Assembly (NCBI RefSeq): GCF_024172085.1
Contig: NZ_JAMZDZ010000001.1
Location: 3,720,001-3,784,000 of the forward strand
Origin: Hamadaea flava
GTDB lineage: Bacteria; Actinomycetota; Actinomycetes; Mycobacteriales; Micromonosporaceae
Length of the DNA: 64,000 nt
Reading direction: 5' to 3'
Of this stretch, positions 44,315-52,893 are shown one piece after another. How positions within the stretch are numbered: the stretch's first letter is position 1; every line of letters starts with the position of its first letter. The notes beneath the pieces were generated by a model. That model did not search any database, was not told the DNA's origin, and saw only the letters and a program-made list of their open reading frames with translations. The position numbers were made by a program, and so were the translations under genes.

Positions 44315-45327
44315 CGACCACCGCCCAGAAGATGCTGCTCGACCCGGGTCTCGACCTGACCCTGCGGCCGATGCGGTACCCGGACTTCTACGAGCGGTAC
44401 CGGGCGGCCATCCGCAACACCTGGACGGTGGAGGAGGTCGACCTCGGCTCGGACCTGCCCGATCTGGAGACCTTCACGCCGGAGGAGCGGCACCTGATCA
44501 ACCGCCTCGTGGCGTTCTTCGCCACCGGGGACACGATCGTGGCCAACAACCTGGTGCTCAACCTCTACCAGCACATCAACGCGCCGGAGGCCCGGCTCTA
44601 CCTGTCCCGCCAGCTGTTCGAGGAGGCCGTGCACGTCCAGTTCTACCTGACGCTGCTCGACACGTACCTCCCGGACGAGGCCGAGCGGGCCAAGGCGTTC
44701 GCCGCGGTGGAGAACATCCCGTCGATCGCCCGCAAGGCCCAGTTCTGCTTCACCTGGATCGACTCGGTCTTCGACGTGCAGCGCCTGGAGACCGTCGAGG
44801 ACCGGCGCAAGTTCCTGCTCAACCTGATCTGCTTCGCCGCCTGCATCGAGGGCCTGTTCTTCTACGGCGCCTTCGCGTACGTCTACTGGCTGCGGTCGCG
44901 CGGGTTGCTGGACGGGCTGGCCGCCGGGACGAACTGGGTGTTCCGCGACGAGTCCATGCACATGGACTTCGCGTTCGCCGTCGTCGACACGGTTCGCGCG
45001 GAGGAGCCCGGCCTCTTCGACGAGGAGCTGGGCAAGACGGTCACCCGGATGCTGGAGGACGCGGTCGACGCCGAGCTCCAGTTCGCCGACGACCTCTGCG
45101 GCGCCGGGCTGCCCGGCATGACCACCGCGGACATGCGCGAGTACCTCCAGTACGTCGCGGACCAGCGGCTGGCCCGGCTCGGCCTGCCGGCCCGGTTCGG
45201 CTCGCGCAACCCGTTCCCGTTCATGGCCCTGCAGGACGTCCAGGAACTCGCCAACTTCTTCGAGCGGCGGGTCACGGCGTACCAGGTCGCGGTGGAGGGG
45301 ACCGTCTCGCTCGACGAGGACTTCTAG
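44311..45327 (+). CDS. nrdB: Ribonucleotide reductase beta subunit, class Ia
   Basis: A 338-residue di-iron radical subunit. Metal ligands are seen at D74 (TGDTIVANN), E105 and H108 (FEEAVHVQFY), E180 (CIEGLFFYG), and E214 and H217 (FRDESMHMDF). The candidate radical tyrosine is Y112, four residues after H108, as in Escherichia coli NrdB. The C-terminus DEDF is suited to bind NrdA. GTG 44311 overlaps the nrdA stop in a GTGA coupling. An intrinsic terminator follows. Streptomyces relatives carry nrdAB alongside the B12-dependent NrdJ. Confidence 0.97.
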   Translation: MTTTAQKMLLDPGLDLTLRPMRYPDFYERYRAAIRNTWTVEEVDLGSDLPDLETFTPEERHLINRLVAFFATGDTIVANNLVLNLYQHINAPEARLYLSRQLFEEAVHVQFYLTLLDTYLPDEAERAKAFAAVENIPSIARKAQFCFTWIDSVFDVQRLETVEDRRKFLLNLICFAACIEGLFFYGAFAYVYWLRSRGLLDGLAAGTNWVFRDESMHMDFAFAVVDTVRAEEPGLFDEELGKTVTRMLEDAVDAELQFADDLCGAGLPGMTTADMREYLQYVADQRLARLGLPARFGSRNPFPFMALQDVQELANFFERRVTAYQVAVEGTVSLDEDF

Positions 45328-45342
45328 TCCTCGCAGACGAAT

Positions 45343-45379
45343 GGGCGCGGGCCGGGGGTCCTCATCCCGGTCCGCGCCC
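45343..45379. terminator. Bidirectional terminator after nrdB
   Basis: Arms 45343-45356 and 45366-45379 (GGGCGCGGGCCGGG and its complement with one G-U pair) form a 14-bp stem with a 9-nt loop. It lies 15 nt after nrdB and 28 nt before the end of the converging M23 gene. No long T-tract follows. Confidence 0.8.
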
Positions 45380-45407
45380 TGTCTTCAGCAGCGTCAGTGG
45401 AACGCCG

Positions 45408-46280
45408 TCAGCCGCAGTGCTCGAAGCCGCTGGTGTAGCTCGAGCCGCCGGTGCTGCCGCCCCACTTCACGCATCCCGGGGCGGTCCGCTTCACCGGCCC
45501 GGCGTAGTAGCTGAAGTTGCCGGAGTCCGTGGTTCTCGTCGAACCCTGCGGCTCCAGGAAGGCGCTCGTCGCCGTGGCCGACCCGACGTTGGCGAACTTG
45601 AGCGTGACCACGCAGTTCTGCCCGGCCGAGCTGCTCCACAGCAGGTTGGTGGTGCCCGCGCTGCCGAGCTTCACCGAGTCGATGTTGTTGTAGCCCGCGC
45701 CGCAGACCTCGCGCGGGTCGTACGGGGTGGCGCAGTTGTTCGAGGTGACCGAGCCCCGGGTGTACGGGAAGGTCACGCCGTTGAACACGGACTTGATGAT
45801 GTGCGACTGCGACCGGTCCGGGTACCGGACCTCGTAGTGCAGGTGCGGCGAGATGCCGTTGCCCGGCTTGGACGTGTTGCCGACGCCGCCGATGACCTGG
45901 CCGCGCAACACCGACTGTCCGATCACGACCGCCATCGTCGTCAGGTGGGCGTAGTACGAGTAGTAGCCGCCGCCGTGGTCGATGACGATCAGGTTGCCGT
46001 ATCCGTTGATACTGCCCTGATTCGTCGCGACGTCGACGGTGCCGGCCGCCGAGGCGAGCACGGTGTCGTTCTCGTCCGCGTACGCGGTCGAGCCGCGGTT
46101 GAAGTCGATCTCCCAGGAGACGTGGGCGGAGCTGTCGTTCGAGTCGCCGGTCCAGGTCTGGCCGCAGGGGAACGGCAGCTGGAAGGACGGCGCGGCGGCG
46201 GCGGGCGACTGGATCGCCAGCACTCCGGCGGCCACGATCGCCAAGGCGACCGCGCCGCGCGCGAGCCTTGAGATTCTCAC
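45408..46280 (-). CDS. M23 family metallopeptidase (lysostaphin/LasA-type)
   Basis: A 290-residue secreted zinc peptidase. The signal peptide ISRLARGAVALAIVAAGVLAIQSPAAAA is followed by the M23 domain with HVSWEIDF and the HxH zinc motif in SPHLHYEVR, preceded by NLIVIDHGGGYYSYYAHLTTMAV. A C-terminal domain of about 110 residues (GYNNIDSVKLGSAGTTNLLWSSSAGQNCVVTLKFA) is not recognised and has several cysteines. It cleaves peptidoglycan cross-links or proteins outside the cell. GTG 46280 is used; an upstream ORF start would disrupt the signal peptide. It is divergent from the SARP gene. Confidence 0.88.
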   Translation of the reverse strand: MRISRLARGAVALAIVAAGVLAIQSPAAAAPSFQLPFPCGQTWTGDSNDSSAHVSWEIDFNRGSTAYADENDTVLASAAGTVDVATNQGSINGYGNLIVIDHGGGYYSYYAHLTTMAVVIGQSVLRGQVIGGVGNTSKPGNGISPHLHYEVRYPDRSQSHIIKSVFNGVTFPYTRGSVTSNNCATPYDPREVCGAGYNNIDSVKLGSAGTTNLLWSSSAGQNCVVTLKFANVGSATATSAFLEPQGSTRTTDSGNFSYYAGPVKRTAPGCVKWGGSTGGSSYTSGFEHCG

Positions 46281-46361
46281 TGTGCTCAGCGTCCTTTCGG
46301 GGGTTGGGGGTAGTCCGGCCCTCCGGTTGCTGCGCGGGGGTGGCGTCAGCGTCACCCGAAG

Positions 46362-46394
46362 GGCTACAGGAGTTCTCCAGTTCGGCTACAGACA
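46362..46394. promoter_or_regulatory. 11-bp phased direct repeats, SARP-site candidate
   Basis: Three consecutive 11-bp units (46362-46372, 46373-46383, 46384-46394) have cores GGCTACAG, TTCTCCAG and GGCTACAG. They lie in the divergent gap between the M23 gene (start 46280) and the SARP gene (start 46460), 66-98 bp from the SARP start. Direct heptamer repeats at 11-bp steps are the known binding pattern of SARP regulators, so autoregulation and/or control of the M23 gene is plausible. Confidence 0.55.
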
Positions 46395-46459
46395 TCACTG
46401 GAAGGTGGATCTATGTCGGCGTACAGTCAGCCGGGTCAGTTCGACGAACGGCGGTGGCC

Positions 46460-48502
46460 ATGGGTCTCGAGTTCCGTCTTCTGGGCCCGTTCGAGGTGCG
46501 CGACGACGACCGGCCGGTGCCGATCAACGGCGTGAAACCCCGGCAGTTGCTGGCGAGCCTGCTCCTGCACCCCGACCGGCCGGTCTCGGTGGACCGCCTG
46601 ATCGAGGTGCTCTGGCCGATCGACCCGCCGCGCTCGGCCGCGGCCAACATCCAGACCTACATCAGCGGGCTGCGGACCTGTCTCGGCGACGACCACGTCG
46701 TGCGCTACCCGCCCGGGTACGCCGTCGTCATCGGACCGGCCGACCTGGACGTGGCGAGCTTCCTCCGGGAGACCGATGAGGCGATCCGGTTGCGCCGCCT
46801 GGGTTATCTGGCCGACGCGCAGCGTACGCTCGAATCCGCGCTCGCCCGCTGGCGTGGTTCCCCGCTGGCCGACCTGCCGCCGAGTCCACTGTGGCAAGTC
46901 GAGCTGGACCAGCTGACCGAGCGCCGTCTCGCCGCTCTCTCCGAGCTGCTGGATCTGCGCATCCGCCTCGGCGACCCGGATCGGGCCGTCGCCGAGTTGC
47001 GGGGTCTGACCGCCGAACACCCGCTGCGGGAAGGTCTGTGGGCGCTACTCATCCGCGCGCTGGTCGCGGCCGGTCGGCGAGCCGACGCCCTCACCGTGTA
47101 CGCCGAAGTCCGCCACACCCTCGCCGAGGAGCTGGGCGTCGGCCCGGGTCCGGAGTTGCAGCGCCTGCACAACGATCTGCTCGCCGCGGACGCCACTCCG
47201 ATCGCGTCCCACCCGGTCGGCCAGCAGCTGCCCGCTGACGCCGCGATCGTGTTGCGCGGGCTGGCCGCGTTCGGCGACGCGACGGTTCCGGCCTGGTTCG
47301 CCGGGGCGCTGCTGGAGGACGGCGAGGAGCAGATGGACCGCCTCGTCTCTGCCCGGCTGGCGGTGGACGCCGGCGTCGACGCGCTCGGGCAACGGCGGTA
47401 TCGCGTACCGGTGCTGGTCCGGATGCTCGCCGACGCCCAGTCCGGCGACTGGCCGCAGCCGGACGAGGCCGGGCTGGTCCGCGTCCTGGGCGGCCTGCTC
47501 AGCCTCGCCGAGGACGCCGGGCACGCGTTGCCGCACAGCCCGTTCGGTCCCGGCCAATCGGTCGCGCCCCGCTGGAAGCCGCCGATGACCGAAGTGGACG
47601 ATCCGGTCGCGTGGTTCGTCACCGAGCAGGACATCCTGCTCACCGCCATCGAGGTCGCCGGTCGGCTCAACCGCCCGGACTTCGCCTGGGAACTGGCCCT
47701 GGCCACCGTCCCGTGGTGTGACCTGGCCGGGCATCCGGAGGTCTGGGAGACCGGGCACCAGACCGCGCTGGCCATCTGCCGTCGCCTCGACGATCAGCTC
47801 GGCGTCGCCGTCACCCTGCGCGGCCTCGGCCAGCTGCATCTCTACCGGGACGAGTACGCCCAGGCCGACGCCGCCTTCGGCCGGGCGAGACTGCTGTTCG
47901 CCCAGCTCGGGCAGCCCGCCGGGGTGGCCGCCGCGCTCTCCGGGCTCGGCGCGGTGCATCGCGTACGCGGGGAGCTGGATCTCGCGGTGGATTACTACAG
48001 CCGTGCGCTGGAGGCGTTCGTGGAATGCGCCGAACCCTCCGGCGAGGCGTACGCCCGCGGCGCGATCGGGCAGGTGTGGCTCGCCCGGGGCAACCTCGAC
48101 CGGGCGCAGGAATGGCTGGAGAGCGCGCTGAACCTCGCCGAGGTGATCGGCGACCGGCATCGCACCGCGCATCTTCGCCAGGCGCTCGGTTCGGTGGCCC
48201 GCCGGGAGGGCCGCGAACAGGATGCCCGGGGACTGCTCGACCAGGCCCTCGCCGGGTTCACGACGATCGGCGACATCCACGGCGAGGCGTACGCCCTGGT
48301 GGAACTGGGCCGATTGGAGCAGACTCCGGCCGAGGCGGCCGACCGGCTGACCCGGGCGCTGCACATCTACCAGCGGCTCGGCGATCGGCGGGCGGAGGCG
48401 GACACGGCCGAACGGCTCGGTCAGCTGCACGGCGCCGCCGGTCAGCGGGAGCTGGCCGCCGCGTACCTCGACGAGGCGCGGCGGCTCCGCGCCCAGCTCT
48501 GA
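46460..48502 (+). CDS. SARP/BTAD-family transcriptional regulator with TPR C-terminus
   Basis: A 680-residue regulator. Residues 1-100 are an OmpR-type winged helix (GLEFRLLGPFEVRDDDRPVPINGVKPRQLLASLLLHPDRPVSVDRLIEVLWP), and 100-250 form the BTAD domain (WRGSPLADLPPSPLWQVELDQL, ADALTVYAEVRHTLAEELGVGPGPELQRLH). There is no P-loop/NB-ARC ATPase such as AfsR has. Residues about 470-680 hold TPR repeats (AVTLRGLGQLHLYRDEYAQADAAFGRARLLFAQLG, YARGAIGQVWLARGNLDRAQEWLESALNLAEVIGD). SARPs activate secondary metabolism or other genes. The start is ATG 46460, with direct repeats upstream. Confidence 0.92.
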   Translation: MGLEFRLLGPFEVRDDDRPVPINGVKPRQLLASLLLHPDRPVSVDRLIEVLWPIDPPRSAAANIQTYISGLRTCLGDDHVVRYPPGYAVVIGPADLDVASFLRETDEAIRLRRLGYLADAQRTLESALARWRGSPLADLPPSPLWQVELDQLTERRLAALSELLDLRIRLGDPDRAVAELRGLTAEHPLREGLWALLIRALVAAGRRADALTVYAEVRHTLAEELGVGPGPELQRLHNDLLAADATPIASHPVGQQLPADAAIVLRGLAAFGDATVPAWFAGALLEDGEEQMDRLVSARLAVDAGVDALGQRRYRVPVLVRMLADAQSGDWPQPDEAGLVRVLGGLLSLAEDAGHALPHSPFGPGQSVAPRWKPPMTEVDDPVAWFVTEQDILLTAIEVAGRLNRPDFAWELALATVPWCDLAGHPEVWETGHQTALAICRRLDDQLGVAVTLRGLGQLHLYRDEYAQADAAFGRARLLFAQLGQPAGVAAALSGLGAVHRVRGELDLAVDYYSRALEAFVECAEPSGEAYARGAIGQVWLARGNLDRAQEWLESALNLAEVIGDRHRTAHLRQALGSVARREGREQDARGLLDQALAGFTTIGDIHGEAYALVELGRLEQTPAEAADRLTRALHIYQRLGDRRAEADTAERLGQLHGAAGQRELAAAYLDEARRLRAQL

Positions 48503-48515
48503 CCCCGCTGATCTC

Positions 48516-48576
48516 TGCGGATCACGGTTACGCAGGGCTAAAACCGCCTCGGAAAGCATGCGTAACCGTGATCCGC
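48516..48576. repeat. Intergenic palindrome (family member 3), 18-bp arms
   Basis: Arms 48517-48534 and 48559-48576 are perfect complements over 18 bp (GCGGATCACGGTTACGCA on the left), with a 24-nt interior. It lies 14 nt after the SARP stop and 22 nt before the end of the converging amidase gene. Family with 60727-60787: the first 20 bases fit GCGGATCAYGGWTACGCAGG in both. Confidence 0.9.
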
Positions 48577-48597
48577 CGGGAAGACGCGGCGGAAGAA

Positions 48598-49698
48598 TCA
48601 GACTTGGGTGATGCGGATGGCGTCGGCGATCACGTAGCCCGTGCCCGAGGTCCACCGGCTCACCGCGACGACGTCCTGTGCTCCCGCCGCGAAGGCGAAG
48701 GTGCCCACGGTGTTCCACTTGCCGCCGTTGGCCTGCTGGTTCACGGTGACCGTCTGGTTGCCCGACGAGCTGAAGACGACGTACGGCGTGGTGGCGTTGT
48801 AGCCCGTGTTCGCCGGGTAGTAGGTCTCGATCTTGTAGTTGCCCGCGCTCGGCAGGGTGGCGCTGTAGTACGCCGCGTCGCTGGCCGCCACCGGGTCGGC
48901 GTACCGATAGTCGGTGCCGTACCGCTGGGTCGAGTAGGTGGAGGTGCCCCAGTTCGCCGAGGCCCGGAACGAGCTGGAGGTGTTGTCGACGGTCACGGTG
49001 AACGCCGGGGTGCTGCCGAGCGCGGCCGCGACGTCGGTCCGCAGCTGCGGGAGCATCGCGTAGAAGGCGTCACCCGGGCATTCGGTCGCGTAGTAGTCGC
49101 GGTGACCGTAGATCTTCGTCGGCGCGATGCCGTACTTGCTGCAGATGTACGCGCACAGCTGCACCAGGTTGGAGTAGAGCGCGGTGGTCGGCGTGACGCT
49201 GGTGTAGGTGCCCTCGTTCTCGATGCCGATCGCCTTGTCGTTCTGCCCCGGGCAGTGCGCGCCGACGACCATGCCGCTGCCGGAGGTCAGGTGGGACAGG
49301 CTGTAGTGCCGGCCCTCCATGATGTAGCCACCCCGGGAGACGGTGAAGTGCTGCCCGGTGTCGGACCAGCCGTTGCTGTCCATGTGGTAGTTCTGGATCG
49401 TCTTCGCCAGCGAGTACGCGTGCGCCTGCGTGTAGTCGGTCGAGTTCGCCGTCGCCGTGTGGTGGATCAGGATCTTGTCCGGGTTGGTGCTGATCTGGGT
49501 CAGCGTCGACGAGGCGGCACGGGCGCCCCAGGTGGCGCAGCTGGCGATGGTGGGCGTGGTGACGGCCAACGCCGGGGTGGCGGAGAGCAGCTCGACTCCG
49601 CCGAGAGCCGCACCGGCTCCGAGCAGGACCGCGCCGCGCATCATCGCGCGCCGGGAGACGGCCGAATCGAAGGGATTCGGTGAGGTGGGGACCGACAT
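48598..49698 (-). CDS. N-acetylmuramoyl-L-alanine amidase (PGRP/amidase_2) with C-terminal domain
   Basis: A 366-residue secreted amidase. The N-terminus has a twin-arginine-like SRRAMMRG followed by a hydrophobic segment ending TPALA. The amidase_2/PGRP domain (residues about 50-220) has zinc-ligand type ILIHHTATAN, a central GIENEGTY and a C-terminal YGHRDYYATECPGD. The C-terminal 130 residues (VTVDNTSSSFRASANWGTSTYSTQRYGTDYRYADP) resemble the golvesin-like or xanthan-lyase-type binding domain found on such enzymes. It cuts the bond between MurNAc and L-Ala. ATG 49698 is the start. The Tat call is moderate. Confidence 0.92.
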   Translation of the reverse strand: MSVPTSPNPFDSAVSRRAMMRGAVLLGAGAALGGVELLSATPALAVTTPTIASCATWGARAASSTLTQISTNPDKILIHHTATANSTDYTQAHAYSLAKTIQNYHMDSNGWSDTGQHFTVSRGGYIMEGRHYSLSHLTSGSGMVVGAHCPGQNDKAIGIENEGTYTSVTPTTALYSNLVQLCAYICSKYGIAPTKIYGHRDYYATECPGDAFYAMLPQLRTDVAAALGSTPAFTVTVDNTSSSFRASANWGTSTYSTQRYGTDYRYADPVAASDAAYYSATLPSAGNYKIETYYPANTGYNATTPYVVFSSSGNQTVTVNQQANGGKWNTVGTFAFAAGAQDVVAVSRWTSGTGYVIADAIRITQV

Positions 49699-49775
49699 CG
49701 TGTTCCTCCGGGGAGGGAGATGGGATGAGGGGTCCCGCGCAGCGATGATTACTAAACACCCGGCCGGCTAGATCG

Positions 49776-50444
49776 TCAATCCATCCATCCCGGCCGGACC
49801 AGTCCCGCCTCGTACGCCGTCACCACGAGCTGGGCGCGATCCCGGGCGCCGAGTTTCACCATCGCCCGGCTGACGTGCGTCTTCGCGGTCAACGGGCTCA
49901 CCACCAGCCGGTTCGCTATCTCCTCGTTGGACATGCCCAGCCCGACGAGGGCGACGACCTCCTTCTCCCGCTCGGTGAGCTGGTCCAGCTGCCCGGTCGG
50001 CGGGGACGGCGCGCGGGAGCGGGTGGCGTACTCGGCGATGAGCCGGCGGGTGACGCCCGGCGACAGCAGGGCCTCACCCGCGGCGACCACTCGCACCGCG
50101 CGTACGAGGTCGGCCGGTTCGGTGTCTTTCACCAGGAATCCGGCCGCCCCGTCGCGCAACGCCGTGAAGACGTACTCGTCCAGCTCGAACGTCGTCAGGA
50201 TGATGACCTTCACGTCGGCCAGCACCGGGTCGCCGGCGATCCGGCGCGTCGCCGCCAGGCCGTCCAGCTCCGGCATCCGGATGTCCATCAGGACCACGTC
50301 CGGCCGCAGCTCACGGACGACGCGTACGGCCTCGGCTCCGTCGTTGGCCTCCCCCACCACCTCGACGTCCGGCTGCACGTCGAGCAGGGCGCGGAAACCC
50401 GCGCGTACCAGGGCCTGGTCGTCGGCCAGCACCACGCGAATCAC
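49776..50444 (-). CDS. NarL/LuxR-type response regulator
   Basis: A 222-residue response regulator. The receiver domain shows ADDQ, phospho-acceptor D54 in VVLMDIRMPE, T84-like LTTF and K106 region FLVKDTEP. The LuxR HTH is LTEREKEVVALVGLGMSNEEIANRLVVSPLTAKTHVSRAMVKLGARDRAQLVVTAYEAGLV. GTG 50444 overlaps the kinase stop by 4 nt (GTGA), so both are translated together. It pairs with the DesK-type kinase upstream; targets are unknown. Confidence 0.96.
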   Translation of the reverse strand: MIRVVLADDQALVRAGFRALLDVQPDVEVVGEANDGAEAVRVVRELRPDVVLMDIRMPELDGLAATRRIAGDPVLADVKVIILTTFELDEYVFTALRDGAAGFLVKDTEPADLVRAVRVVAAGEALLSPGVTRRLIAEYATRSRAPSPPTGQLDQLTEREKEVVALVGLGMSNEEIANRLVVSPLTAKTHVSRAMVKLGARDRAQLVVTAYEAGLVRPGWMD

Positions 50445-51433
50445 CGGGGAAACACCGCCATCACCTCGAAGCCGCCCTGCCCGTCCGGCCGTGCGGTCGC
50501 CACGCCGCCCACCGAGGCGGCTCGTTCCTGGATGCCGACCAGCCCGTGCCCGCCCTCATGCCCCGCGGGCTTCGGGCTCGCCGGTCCGGGATCGGCCACG
50601 CCCACCGTCACCGCGCGAGCCGCGTACTGGATGACCAGGGTCGCGGTCCGCGCGCTGCTGTGGCGCATCACGTTGGTCAGGGCCTCTTGAATGATGCGGT
50701 ACGCCGAAAGCTCCACCGTCGCGGGCAGGTCGGGCCGACGCCCGAGCGTCTCGGTCTCGACCTTCAAGCCGGCCGCTTCGGCCTGCCGAATCAGGTCGTC
50801 CACTCGCGACAGATCCGGGGTGGGTGACCGCGGCGCCCCATCGGGATGAAGGCCGGCCAGCACCGACCGCACCTCGGCCAGTCCGTCCCGGCTCGCCTGC
50901 TTGATCGCTTGCAGCGCTGGGCGTATCTCCTGGGGCTGAACCTCCATGACCTCCAGCGCGACCGACGCGCGGACGTTGATGAGCGACAAGCTGTGGGCGA
51001 GCACGTCGTGGAGTTCGCGCGCGATGCGGACGCGTTCGTCCGCGGCCTCGCGCTTCTCCTCCTCGCTGCGGCGACGCTGCTCCTCGGCCTGATACCGCCG
51101 GTACGCCTCGCGCCGCGCCCGCGCGAACGGGCTGGCGATCGCCGTGAACGTGCTCGGGATGATCGCCGGGAACGGGAAGCCCAGCAACAGGTACGCGACG
51201 TTGATCAAGCCGGTGGCCGTGCTGGCCACGACGGCCCACCGGCGCAGCAGCAGGAGCGCCAACGGCCCGGCGACCAGCAGTCCGAGCTGGACGGTCGTCA
51301 CCGGGACCTGCCGGACGCCGCTGACCGCGAGGGCGATGAAGGTCTGGAGCAGGGCGAGCCCGATCGGCCAGCCTCGTGGCCGCCCGCGCCACCGCTCCGG
51401 ATGCTCCATCGCCCTCATCCTGCCACTGGTCAC
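50441..51433 (-). CDS. DesK/NarX-type sensor histidine kinase
   Basis: A 330-residue kinase. The N-terminal 120 residues have four short membrane segments (PIGLALLQTFIALAVSGV, TTVQLGLLVAGPLALLLL, VASTATGLINVAYLLLGF). The HisKA_3 domain has ERVRIARELHDVLAHSLSLINVRASVAL with phosphoacceptor His in ELHD. The C-terminal HATPase has RIIQEALTNVMRHSSA and GGHGLVGIQERAASVGG. GTG 51433 forms a GTGA overlap with the SHOCT gene and is used; ATG 51418 and ATG 51409 are alternatives, and 51409 has AGG at good spacing. The signal is unknown. Confidence 0.93.
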   Translation of the reverse strand: MTSGRMRAMEHPERWRGRPRGWPIGLALLQTFIALAVSGVRQVPVTTVQLGLLVAGPLALLLLRRWAVVASTATGLINVAYLLLGFPFPAIIPSTFTAIASPFARARREAYRRYQAEEQRRRSEEEKREAADERVRIARELHDVLAHSLSLINVRASVALEVMEVQPQEIRPALQAIKQASRDGLAEVRSVLAGLHPDGAPRSPTPDLSRVDDLIRQAEAAGLKVETETLGRRPDLPATVELSAYRIIQEALTNVMRHSSARTATLVIQYAARAVTVGVADPGPASPKPAGHEGGHGLVGIQERAASVGGVATARPDGQGGFEVMAVFPR

Positions 51434-51699
51434 GAAGTACGCGGCGCGTCCAGGACGGACATGCGCTCCCGATACTCCTGCTCGTTGATCTCACCCCGGG
51501 CGTAGCGCTGGGCGAGGATGACGCGCGGGTCGCTGTCGCCGCCGTAGCGCCAGTGGCCCGGGTAGCCGTGACCGTTGCGCCAGTGCCGCCGCCAGAACAG
51601 ACCGCGGATGACGAAGAAGAGCAGAATCCAGAACGGGATCCAGAGCCACGGCCCGAAGAACCACCAGCCGCCCCAGTAACCGGCGTGTGCGAGAACCAT
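51430..51699 (-). CDS. SHOCT-domain small membrane protein
   Basis: An 89-residue protein. Residues 8-36 are a Trp/Phe-rich membrane segment (YWGGWWFFGPWLWIPFWILLFFVIRGLFW). A basic GHGYPGHWRYGG linker and a C-terminal SHOCT motif follow: DPRVILAQRYARGEINEQEYRERMSVLD. SHOCT domains are oligomerisation modules; here it sits just upstream of, and overlaps, the sensor kinase, so it may be an accessory of the two-component system. ATG 51699 has GGAGGG 5 nt upstream. Confidence 0.88.
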   Translation of the reverse strand: MVLAHAGYWGGWWFFGPWLWIPFWILLFFVIRGLFWRRHWRNGHGYPGHWRYGGDSDPRVILAQRYARGEINEQEYRERMSVLDAPRTS

Positions 51700-51822
51700 T
51701 TTTCCCTCCTCATCTCGTCCTTCGAGGGTGGTTCTTCCGCGCCGGGATTACGTCGTACGCGCAGCGACACTTGCGCCTACTCCCCCGGGAGTACGCACGG
51801 CACGGCGTCTCGCGCGAGCGGC

Positions 51823-52806
51823 TTAGGACGCGACGGTCTGGTCGGTGGAGCGGCGCGGGCGTGGGACGGCCTTCTTCCGGCCCACCGCGCGCGGCTGCTG
51901 CAACAGCGGGGCCAGCCCGGTGATCAGCATGTCGACGACCTCGCGGGCGTACGAGCCCTCCGGGTCGTGATCGGGATCGAAGACCGTCAGCTCCATGCCG
52001 AGGCACTCGGGCGTGCCGACCAGCCCGGCGATCAGCATCTCCAGCTCCGCGAAGGCGATGCCGCCCGGGTCGGGCGCGTCGACCGCCGGCATGACCGCCG
52101 GATCGAGCACGTCCACGTCGACGTGCAGCCAGAAGCCGGCGCAGTGGGTGAGCTGCTCACGGGCCCACTGTGCGCTGCGGGCGGCGCCCGCGGAGCGCAG
52201 CGCGGTCACCGGGCGGACCGAGAAGCCCCCGGCGGCCAGGTCGAGGCGGTACTCGTCGTGCTCCCGGATACCGAGGACGACCACGTCCGTGTCCCGCACG
52301 TAGGGGCGGCGCGCCTCGATCCCGGCCAGCTCGATCTGGCCCCGGCCGGTCACCAGGGCGAGATCCTCGCCGGCGGCCGCGCCGACGTACGGCGCGTTAC
52401 CGGGGTGCCGGAAGTCGGAGTGCCCGTCGACGAAGACGAGCCCGACTCGGCCGTCCACTTCGTCGCCGAGCCGGTGCATGGCCACCATCGAGCCGAGCAG
52501 CACCGAGCAGTCTCCGCCGAGGACGAGCGGAAACTCCCCGGCGTCGACGATCCCGCCGATCCGGTCGGCCAGCCGCTGGGAGTACGCCGAGATCTGCGCC
52601 GCCTGGGCCACCCCGTCACCGGGACGCCAGTCGCCTGGGTCGTACCGCGGCGGCGTGATGCAGCCCGCGTCCCGGGCGCCGAGGCGGTCGACGAGCCCGT
52701 GGTCGCGCAGCGCGCCAGGCGCCTTTCCGCAGCCCGGGACCGAGGTGGCCGTGGGCGGGCGCAGGCCGAGATTGGTCGGTGCGTCCAGCACCGCGATCCG
52801 TCTCAT
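51823..52806 (-). CDS. Arginase/agmatinase-family ureohydrolase
   Basis: A 327-residue enzyme of the ureohydrolase fold. Manganese-binding motifs are GGDCSVLLG, VDGHSDF and the DVDVLDP block (HVDVDVLDPAVMPAVDAPDPGG), followed by a late ELTVFDPDHDPEG. Family members hydrolyse guanidino compounds (arginase, agmatinase, guanidinobutyrase, formiminoglutamase). The substrate cannot be assigned from these motifs, and no neighbours of arginine catabolism are present. The C-terminus is a basic, low-complexity tail (RAVGRKKAVPRPRRS). ATG 52806 is the start. Confidence 0.88.
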   Translation of the reverse strand: MRRIAVLDAPTNLGLRPPTATSVPGCGKAPGALRDHGLVDRLGARDAGCITPPRYDPGDWRPGDGVAQAAQISAYSQRLADRIGGIVDAGEFPLVLGGDCSVLLGSMVAMHRLGDEVDGRVGLVFVDGHSDFRHPGNAPYVGAAAGEDLALVTGRGQIELAGIEARRPYVRDTDVVVLGIREHDEYRLDLAAGGFSVRPVTALRSAGAARSAQWAREQLTHCAGFWLHVDVDVLDPAVMPAVDAPDPGGIAFAELEMLIAGLVGTPECLGMELTVFDPDHDPEGSYAREVVDMLITGLAPLLQQPRAVGRKKAVPRPRRSTDQTVAS

Positions 52807-52893
52807 CCTCGCCCTCCCCCCTCGCGTCCGGCGCGTGAACCCCCTGGTTATGCGACCGATGCCTGCAGGCCGAGGATAGCGATCTATGCCAAC

